Shown piece by piece: positions 55,801 to 64,000 of a stretch of DNA of 64,000 bases; positions within the stretch are counted from its first letter, which is position 1, and every line of letters begins with the position of its first letter. This stretch comes from Hoplostethus atlanticus (taxonomy: Eukaryota; Chordata; Actinopteri; Trachichthyiformes; Trachichthyidae). The translations under genes and the position numbers were made by a program. The stretch covers positions 7,502,001 to 7,566,000 of the forward strand of contig JAXDDX010000005.1 of assembly GCA_034670405.1 (NCBI GenBank), read 5' to 3'. The notes beneath the pieces are model-generated. The model saw only the letters and a list, made by a program, of their open reading frames with translations. It was not told where the DNA came from and did no database searches.

Positions 55801-58800
55801 CGCAATGCACACAGATACTAAACTACGCTTCATTTATGTTTGTGTGAGGTACATCCAACAATATGAGCTTCTTGAATCAGCCCTATACCTTCATGGCTTA
55901 CTGCACCTCTCAGCTATAAACTACGCCTGTTAGGATTTATTTGCTGTCCCAGGCTCATCAGCCTAATGCAGCACTGTACCTTGATTAAGACCATAAAAAT
56001 GTTCTCGTGTTGCCATCGCAGACAGGCATGATCAGAGTCTCACCTTACAGTAACTCCCGTTGATGGACAGTTTCATGCAAAGCCCCATACTCCACGTTCA
56101 CACTGCAAGAAAGGGTCGCTCTATTCTGACCAATTGTGGGCGGCGCAAGAGGCTCAGATTGTACCTGTGTAGTAGTCTTGTGCAGCTACAAAGATTTGAA
56201 CAGACAAGTGTAATTTTGCATTGTGTATAAGTGTATTTTTTGCTGCTCTGGTATGACCTGTCCTAGCATTACGTCATTTTAACAGTTGACATAGCTAGCC
56301 GGCAATTTGGTGATTGACCAAAATTATCATTTGCTTCCCAGGCAGAAAAATATGAAAATAAGAAACATGAGCTCTGCCACATCTGTACTTACAAGCCACC
56401 ATGTGGATGTACGCAGCATGACAATTAAGAAGTAGGCAGACACATCTGGGACACAGAAGGCAGCTCTGACTTCAATTCATCATCTGTCTGAGACTCGATT
56501 CTGTGAAAACTCCTTACTTCAGATAGGCTATTTGCTCTATTTTATAGATTTCCATTCGGAAGAGATTGGCTCAAATCTCTAACCACATGGCTCTAGGGTC
56601 ACAGGTGGTGTGAGGAAAAAAACATCAAAAGGATGTCAATTGCAAACAGTGGAGAGAGAGAGAGTTTCACATTGACTGTAGTTATTTTCATGCTTTTCAA
56701 TACATCTTTTTGGTAACACTTTATATTAAGGTGCATATATTTACCATGAACTAGTTTATTAGCATGCATATTAGTAGCATATTGGCTCTTTATTAGTCAT
56801 TATAAAGCACTTATTAATGCATTATTCTGCATGACCATATTCTACAACTACTAGGCCATTAACAAAGAGTTTTCCCTCAATAACCTCCTAAATACTGCTT
56901 ATTGATAGTATGTAAGGAAGTTGTTGTACATTAATTAAGATTGTAATATGCTTTGCTCAGTATGGGCCTTATAAGGTGGTCGTACCATAAGAATAGTCAT
57001 TCTCCCTTAATAAATATAGTCTATTCTTATGTCACAAAACACAAAACTACAAGTGTTAATAGTGTCCAAATAACTCTAAATTAAGTCTTTCTAACTCATG
57101 GGAGCACTAAACATGAAACAGGAAACATGAAATATTTGCACCTCTGAAATAACCAGTAAAGGGAGTGGAATCTATGAATAAAGAACAAGTTTGTGTTCTC
57201 TGTGAAAACCATTATATGAGCTCCCATTGGGCCATCCCCCCTGTTACAAATTAACAAATCACCTACTGGGTATGTATCTGCTAACGTTAGCTAACGTTAG
57301 TAGTCTCGGACGGGGATAATGTAATACGTCACTAGTGTGTGAAGACGAGGCAACTTTAGAATAGGGAACCTGTGGGTTACTACAGTGTCAATAGCTAAGA
57401 GCAAGACCTCACTTTAGAATGGGGAACGTATTCTGAGTTAGAAAGACTTAATTTAGAGTTATTTGGACTATTAACACTAGTTTTGTGTTTTGTTACATAA
57501 GAATAGACCATATTTATTAAGTGTTATTAAGGTGGTACGACCACCTTAGAAGGCCCATACTGAGCAAAGCATATTAAGATCTTAATTCAGGTACAACAAC
57601 TTCCTTACTTACTATCAGTAATCAGTAATTAGGAGGTTATTGAGGGAAAACTCTTAGTTAATGGCCTAGTAGTTGTAGAATATGGTCATGCAGAATAAGG
57701 CATTAATAAGTGCTTTATAATGACTAATAAAGAGCCAATATGCTACTAATATGCATGCTAATAAGCAACTAGTTCATGGTGAATATGTACCTTAATATAA
57801 AGTGTTACCATCTTTTTCTTGCAGATGAAAATCTTTGACAAAAATAAGGATGGGCGTTTGGATTTGAACGACTTGGCCAGGTATTTTTCAATCAACCTGC
57901 AATTCATTCTTACAATTCATACCAAAAAATAAAAAGGTTGGCATTAAGCAATACTGGTTACACTGGTTTCTTTCAGTGAGTTAATTAGGCCCGCGAATCA
58001 AGTGTTTCCATCTACCTGTTGTATGTCTTTGTAGATTTTGCAGATCAGAACATCATATTTTTTGAGCAACAGTATTAGATCACCTTAGGGGCTTGGGGGC
58101 GTGTTGATGGGTCTTGTTAGTTTTCACAGCCAGTTCCTCTTCATACTGTTCATGTCACATGGGTTTCTTTTCTATTAGAATCCTGGCTCTAGAGGAGAAC
58201 TTCCTGGTCCAGTTCCAGATGGATGTGAGTTTATTGTTCATGGTTTTGTTCATGAACTTTTTGCAAATGACTACTTTAGAAAACAGGCTTTAAATAAGAT
58301 CTGGTCTGCTTTTTTCATCTAATTCTCCTCTCCTCTCCTCTCCTCTCCTCTCCTCTCCTCTCCCCCAGTCCTCCAGTAAAGAGGAGAGGAAGAGAGACTT
58401 TGAGAAGATCTTTGCCCATTATGACGTTGTAAGTACTGTACTGGGAGGCGGATGAAGACTTGATCTTATAATATCAAAGCTGATTGTTCATTAAGGATCA
58501 GCATTTCCTGTAATATTGGCGAGAGATGATATTTTGGTTCAGCTCCAAAATCCAGTCTCACTAGCATGTAGTCATTACATGCTAGCATGGGTGTGCATGA
58601 GAGGACGTGGTGCAGCAAGAGTCCATCCAATTAACTCCCTTACCTCTGTAATGAAACATAATGAAATGAAGTGCCTATTATGTTGTGAAGGCACTCTCCA
58701 CAACGATGAGTTAACTTCAGTCAGTAATTCTTATCAAATATATCTGAATGTGTCTATGTACTGTACATGGACTTTCTCTGAAAATGTTTGTTTATTTCTA

Positions 58801-58831
<31 letters not shown>

Positions 58832-59379
58832 TTGTTTAGAGTAAGACGGGAGCGCTGGAGGGTGCTGAGGTGGACGGCTTTGTCAAAGACATGATGGAAC
58901 TAGTCAGGGTGAGCTACTGTGCCGGTATTCTTTGATCTAGCTGCATCGTTGTGCGGTCTGTGACTCCAACATCCTCTGTGGTGTGTGTGCAACCGTACTA
59001 ATGAGAAGACAAACAACATGACACAAGTATTATGTATGATATTGTGTGTCTGGAGACAGCTGCACCTATCTACAGAGTATTATGACACACAGTGTGGGGA
59101 GGCAAGGGCAGCACCTATCAGAGCTGAACTCTTTAGATAGTTTTGACAGCACTGCTTCTCCCATGCTTCCCCCACTAAATGTACTCTACCTTGTCCTCCC
59201 CCTCTTTCCCTATTCCTCCATCCCCTCCCTCCATCCTTCTCTCCTAGCAGCCCAGTGTCACAGGTGCCGAGCTGGACAAACTACGAGCCGTTCTGCTGGG
59301 CCACTGCGATGTCAACAAAGACGGAAAGATCCAGAAAAATGAGCTAGCTCTGTGTCTGGCAGTCAAGCCGAACCCTTAG
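48549..59379 (+). CDS. scgn: scgn, secretagogin, six EF-hand calcium sensor (11 exons, complete)
   Basis: Secretagogin is a cytosolic calcium sensor of endocrine and neural cells that links calcium to secretion. Exons: 48549-48618, 48940-49010, 52006-52098, 54911-55000, 55093-55149, 55661-55738, 57825-57880, 58179-58224, 58369-58428, 58840-58908, 59248-59379. All join in phase to give 273 residues (human 276). The ATG opens [13 protein letters not shown], aligned to the human LDAAGF. The EF loops are [60 protein letters not shown] and [12 protein letters not shown]. Loops 1, 3, 4 and 6 have good ligand residues; loops 2 and 5 are weaker. The last exon has a tagcag tandem acceptor, so a 272-residue form is possible. 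Confidence 0.96.
49931..49965. repeat. (CTATT)n microsatellite
   Basis: About seven pentanucleotide units; related TATTC/TATCC units recur at 50226-50300. Confidence 0.8.
51600..51893 (+). repeat. Probable non-LTR retrotransposon 3' end
   Basis: The sequence CAATTTCCCCTCGGGGACAA followed by TAAAG and (TAATC)n at 51843-51893 has the form of the 3' tail of fish non-LTR retrotransposons. A similar but different tail occurs at 63860-63905. No reverse transcriptase frame was seen upstream. Confidence 0.45.
52099..54910 (+). other. scgn intron 3, no gene seen
   Basis: It contains a CT-rich tract (about 52340-52510) and a minisatellite (54280-54665); otherwise nothing was recognised. Confidence 0.65.
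54280..54665. repeat. Minisatellite of ACTGG/ACTAG-based units
   Basis: Degenerate higher-order units of about 31-44 bases (GGGCTACATTGGACTGGACT followed by GGACTAGACTACATT) repeat at least four times. They are flanked by simpler GGACT and AGACT runs. Confidence 0.85.
55739..57824 (+). other. scgn intron 6, largely a foldback transposon
   Basis: CA repeats lie at 55754-55790 and the transposon at 56712-57809. The rest (55800-56700) shows nothing recognisable. Confidence 0.7.
56712..57809. mobile_element. Foldback DNA transposon with ~390-bp inverted arms and 8-bp target duplication
   Basis: The left arm begins GGTAACACTTTATATTAAGG and the right arm ends with its reverse complement. The arms match closely for about 390 bases, leaving about 300 bases of loop. 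ATCTTTTT flanks both ends (56704-56711 and 57810-57817), a perfect 8-bp duplication. No coding frame is present. Eight-base duplications occur in hAT and a few other superfamilies, but these ends do not name one. The right-hand duplication is part of the polypyrimidine tract of scgn exon 7, which starts at 57825. Confidence 0.88.
58325..58361 (+). repeat. (TCTCC)n microsatellite forming an acceptor tract
   Basis: About seven units run into CCCCCAG, the acceptor of scgn exon 58369-58428. Confidence 0.9.
58801..58829 (+). repeat. (CTTT)n microsatellite forming an acceptor tract
   Basis: The repeat precedes cttgtttag, the acceptor of scgn exon 58840-58908. Confidence 0.88.
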
Positions 59380-59935
59380 TGACAGAGCTTTTATTTTGAT
59401 GGTATAAATGTCTGCACACACTGACTCTACATCTGTTGTATAGTCAATGGCCTAAGTATTGGGAGTGAGCTAAGGTTAGAGTCTTATTGACCTACAGTGG
59501 GAATACTGGGCCAATGATATTGAATATGAAGAATATAAATATGATTAGATGTTTTAAAAAAATAAAGGTTTCTCACTTTATTGGCCTCTATGCTGAAACT
59601 CACTGTGCCGATACTTACACTACTGACTGTACATCTTTTCTGACTGTAAATGACAGGCAGTGTTGTAGGCAGAGGAAAAGAACGATGTGTTGGCTAAAGT
59701 GAACTCTATTATATGGTTTGTGGTATATTACTCAATTCAATTTTCTGTCAAAGACAGAAAGAGATCCATGCGGTATCAATGTTTAATTATTGTAACATTA
59801 AGTCTCTTTCATTTAGTTCGTTACTATGGTAACACTGTTTCCACTTGCATGCATCTCTGACTAGAATGGCTGAAGTATGTTGCTCGTTTTAATTTTGATA
59901 TATATGCTGTTTAGAAATAAAAAAAAATTGATGAC
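59380..59935 (+). other. 3' UTR of scgn
   Basis: AATAAA at 59561-59566 and again at 59916-59921, the latter followed by an A-run, offer two polyadenylation signals 180 and 535 bases past the stop. Confidence 0.6.
59916..59921 (+). promoter_or_regulatory. Distal polyadenylation signal of scgn
   Basis: AATAAA inside an A-rich run about 535 bases after the stop; an earlier one is at 59561-59566. Confidence 0.5.
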
Positions 59936-60004
59936 AAGTGATGAGTGCATTTTTCTTGTTTTCTTTGGTTTTGAGCATAAAGGGATAATGGCTACACTAC
60001 ACTA

Positions 60005-60690
60005 CACTGGCTCCCTGTAGCGGCTCGCATCCAGTTCAAGACCCTGGTGCTAGCCTATAGGGCAGTGAAAGGAACAGCTCCTTCTTACCCTCCAGGCTAT
60101 GGTCAAGCCTTACACCCCCGCCCCATCACTTCGCTCTGCTGCCTCGAGGCGACTGGTTGCCCCGTCGCTCAGAGGCCCCTGCGGCCGATCTACACGGTCA
60201 CGGCTCTTCTCTGTCCTGGCCCCCGCAGTGGTGGAATGAACTCCCCACTGATGTCAGGACAGCAGAGTCGCTGCCCATCTTTCGCCGCAGGCTGAAAACC
60301 CACCTCTTCAGGAAACACTACCCTGACTCTTCCTCTTAGCCTTGCCTATTTGTCGTCAATTATGTGTCTGAGCTCTTGTTTATTGGCTCTTGTTCATTTG
60401 ATACACTTATTTGTCTTAGCTCTTGCTTATTTGGTTTCACTTATTTGTCTTAGCTCTTGTTTATTTGATTCTCTTATTTGTCTCATTTGTTTAAGATATA
60501 GTAGGTTGCTAACTTATTGCACTCTTACCTTAACACTAGTTATGCTCTTAGTTGCTTGTTTAGGAAGGAAATGCACTTACGATTTCTGGTGACTAGTAGT
60601 TTTCTTGCCTACCTATGTTGAATGCACTTATTGTAAGTCGCTTTGGATAAAAGCGTCTGCTAAATGACTGTAATGTAATGTAATTAAATA
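60005..60690 (+). mobile_element. L2-type LINE 3' fragment
   Basis: Translated pieces such as RIQFKTLVLAYRAVKGTAPS and LKTHLFRKHYP match the C-terminal end of reverse transcriptases of fish L2-like LINEs. The end AAGTCGCTTTGGATAAAAGC at 60637-60656, followed by TGTAATG-type repeats, is the known shared LINE/SINE tail. Only the last few hundred bases are present, the frame is broken, and the 5' part is missing, as is common for LINE copies. Confidence 0.8.
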
Positions 60691-63600
60691 AATAAACATA
60701 AAGAAACGTTTTGCATAGCCTCTTTTGATAGACTATCAAAGACTATTTAAAGTAATAAATAATCCACAACTTTTTCATATAAATGAATTGAGGAATTGCC
60801 TAAGCTACTAAACAAGCAGTCAAAAGGCCAATGATTCACAGCTATATGAGTTAGAATGTGGACTTATTATTGCTTACTTGTTTTGTCTCACACAGGTTTA
60901 TACATGCACACATTACTGAAGTCTGAATATAGGCCACACCTTCAAAATGGTATCAATTCCACATTGTGATTTCATTGTCAAAAAATGTTTCATTGTTGAA
61001 TAAAGCTTTTGCATTCAAGACGACCGTTTTTAAATTAAGAATAAATGATGGTCCCACTCAAAGGGAAGGACCTGGTGTGTTTGGAGGTCTGTAGTTTCCA
61101 AACTTTACATTCCAGTATAATTTTAACACAAAAATGTTGCAGTGACTTGAAATAATAAAAAAATATATCACTTAATTGAGTAAACAGCCTTTCTCTGGTC
61201 TCCAGTAGCATTTACCATAAAGCGTCCCACTGTACCTGATGCCACCCTACATTTACTGCCAAAAGCAGGGAGGGAGTTTTGAAGAAATGAATTATATTGA
61301 TCAAGAAATTAATTGGATTGTTCATTGGACTTCACTTTCCTCATGCAATAAGTCCAAAGTGAATACCTCCTTATACCATGTTTCTACAAAAGATACCCAA
61401 CATAGACTGATGAATCACTAGCAGTGAGAGACCCCAGTATACTCTGACTGTATTACAGTATAGTATGCAGTTTAAAGGACTGTTCCACTGTTTTCACCTG
61501 TGGGCTTTATGTTTTGTCATTCTTTGCTTGACAAGGAATTAAGACCTCAGTGTGTCGCTCAGCATTTTTCTCTGTTTAGATAGAAGCCATTTTGTGCTGT
61601 TTCATCACTACCACAGATTTACATTGACATTTTCTACAGTATCTGTCAATACTCCCTAAACACACAAGATGTAAAAGTAAATTGTAGCATTTGAACTAAA
61701 CGGTCTCGTCTCTCCCAAATATAATTGGGTTGCAGGTCACTGTGAAACGTCCATCTACAAGCTGAGCTGGCAGGACGAGTGTTTGTTTGTGAAATAGGCG
61801 CCAGAGAAAGAAAACCAATGCAGTTAAAGGACTGGAAATCCCTCCGACCACTAAAAGGAAGCTAATGGTGCGGACCTAAAAGCTTTACTCAGCTTCAGAC
61901 CGCCTGATTGCTGTCTAAATCCTCACAAAGCTGTGGTGGTCAGTTTGTTATTGTCTCTGCCTGTGTGTGTGTGTGTGTGCACCTGTGAGTGGGACAAGCA
62001 AACACATCATAAAAGAGAGACTTTATATGTGTACGTACAGTGTATATGTGCACTTGTGTGAGTGTTTGCCTGTGTATCCTGTGAGTGCTTGTGACGTGTG
62101 TGTATATTTGTGCAAGCGGAGCAGCTGCCACTTGGCTGTTGCAGGACAAAGAGTTTCCCATTTAAGCTAAGAGCTCTGACCATGCACGATTGCATCACAG
62201 GCGTGTTGACTGGGTCTTTAAAAGCTATTGTACTGCAACAATAGCAGGACACACTAGACATGTAAAGCCTTTCAAACACCACAATTACCACGAACCGCTA
62301 TCAACTATTTGACTCTCTTCGTCAATGGCATAGCACTCTAAAATCAAGGGTTTATTTTAGCATCTGTAATGGAACAGTGACAGCCGACCACAATGTAAAA
62401 TGAGAAGCTGTTTCCTCTGAAATAATTTTCTGTATTGTTTTATTACTGACTTTTCTTACATACAAGCAGTCAGTCCCCTTTGAGCTGAATTCTATTTCAG
62501 AGCATTGACATAATTGCGTTATACTATGGCTCCAGGATTGTGTGTTATCATTGAATCTGCACAATGTTCCCTTTATTACCCTCACATCCGCTAATATACT
62601 GTTTTTCATTGGCTGCCTACCAAGACGATATCTTTAGCCACACACAGTAAGTCTAGCCTTTGAGTGACTTCTTCCCCACAGTGAAGGAAAAGAGACTCTT
62701 TAAAAAAGCTTCGGCCTAATGTGATTAAAACGAGCTAGCGGCCTCTGAAAATGCATCAGAAATTTCCGCTGCATGTACAAACAGCCGCGGCTTCTCCCTG
62801 GTTAGATAGCCACGGGACGAATAGACCCATGGAGTTAGCTGCATGCGTAACACGAGTGATGTAGATAACATGTAGGTCTCCATAGAAACTAATCTGTTTC
62901 CACGTAGCCGGGAGTGATGGGGTACCTATTGAACTATGGCCTCATAATGGAGCAGCACTGGAACAACATTGTTCCATCGATGCTGCATTAAGAGTAGTTA
63001 CCTGTAAATGGGTTATCAGCAGTTAGTACAGATTGCATCCTTAAGTAATGACCCTGTTGGACAAAGTCATTTAGTGGTGTTCCATTGCTGTCACATTACC
63101 GAGCGCTTCACCTGGGGCTTTATGGCTCTAGTGCGTGATCTGTTGCAGGGGAAGCTAGGAACACGAGAAGCAAAGCAAGGAACAAAACAGATACAAGTTA
63201 AGAGGGGAATTCATTATCAAGCAGAAATGCCACAGCTCCAGATTGGGCGGACCAATAACTATCAATAACACAACCATTACTTGGCCAGGTTGTGAGATTT
63301 CCAGCCCGTACTCTGTTTTGGAACATCATCATAAATTATTTAATGCCCTTTTAAATATCTGGGAACAGCTTTTGATAGCAAACTGTCAAATACAGAAACA
63401 AATACAGAAGCAATCTTTAAGAAGGTAGAGCAGCATTTGTTTTTACCACTAACTCTTTTAACATGCGTGGTAAAACATTGACTTGTTTAAAGTGTTTGTA
63501 TTGTAGCCTGGTTTGAAACTTAGCTGAAAATAAAAGCCTTGGTGAAAATAGTCAGTAAGGTTAATGGTAGGAGCTGGCCATAACTAATTGCAATCTTTGC

Positions 63601-63770
63601 AAAGCTTGTGGTGAGGAAGACCAAGGCTCTTACTAGTGCTGATGGCCTCTGGGTGCTGCCCCAGGGTGCCTAAACTCCAGGGTCTCCTTTAACCACCTGC
63701 AATATCCCCCGCGTAATTTACTCAAGAAACAAGTGACTGTTGCTACTGACGCCCTCTCTGAATATATACC
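60691..63770. other. Intergenic region, nothing recognised
   Basis: No exon, RNA gene or transposon end was recognised on either strand. A GT repeat lies at 61961-61980. Short open frames here look random. Confidence 0.6.
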
Positions 63771-63915
63771 ATGTGGTATATATTTTGGTGATTGCTTTTT
63801 ATTGTTTATGTTTATTGGCTTTTATTGTGTGTTTTTATTGTGTTTTTTAATTGTAAACCCTATCTGCAAATCAAATTTCCCTCATAGACAATAAAATCTT
63901 TGATTGAATTGGGTT
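63771..63915 (+). repeat. Possible non-LTR retrotransposon 3' tail
   Basis: CAAATTTCCCTCATAGACAA followed by TAAAATCTTTGATTGAATTG resembles LINE tails of the AATTTCCC...AATAAA kind, as at 51843-51893. Confidence 0.35.
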
Positions 63916-64000
63916 TTTTCTCATGTATTTTTTATTGTTTGTGTTATTGGATCTAAATCACTTTGTAACTACTCTTTGACGTGGTAACAATAACTAACGA

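Overview
This window looks like a piece of a ray-finned (teleost) fish genome. The host genes have many small exons with GT-AG introns, dense CA/GT, CT and GA microsatellites, hAT-type DNA transposons, tRNA-derived SINE fragments and an L2-type LINE end. Both main genes are on the + strand. They are recognisable orthologues of human CARMIL1 (LRRC16A) and SCGN, which are also neighbours on human 6p22. All exon limits were read by eye from splice motifs, reading phase and remembered human proteins; no search was run.

Layout. (1) 899-44691: carmil1, a capping-protein regulator, lacking its first exons, which lie left of the window. I place 35 exons covering the end of the PH-like domain, the leucine-rich repeats, the helical dimerization region, the membrane-binding, CPI and CSI capping-protein segments and the proline-rich tail. 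One short LRR exon could not be located, and one exon carries a single extra T that breaks the frame. (2) The 9.2-kb intron 28573-37794 holds a composite of mobile DNA: a 5.5-kb segment with hAT-like inverted ends (30356-35844), a younger nested hAT (30423-31081), an antisense hAT transposase remnant, a small MITE (36396-36635), and two direct repeats just outside the inverted ends. Inside this segment, antisense to carmil1, is an apparently intact two-exon gene for a 365-residue protein of no family I recognise, with CCAAT/CRE-like promoter motifs and a polyadenylation signal. (3) 44692 to about 47870: long carmil1 3' UTR, then a short intergenic stretch with a CTCF-like motif and a (CT)n tract. 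(4) 48549-59379: scgn (secretagogin), complete in 11 exons, 273 residues, six EF-hands. A 1.1-kb foldback transposon with a perfect 8-bp target duplication sits 7 bases from the AG-end of the acceptor of exon 7. (5) 59380-64000: scgn 3' end and intergenic DNA with a LINE fragment and a LINE-tail-like end.

The two main genes need not act together. CARMIL1 regulates actin capping protein at membranes; SCGN is a cytosolic calcium sensor of endocrine and neural cells. Their linkage is conserved synteny. The part most worth following up is the hAT-bounded segment carrying an intact antisense gene.
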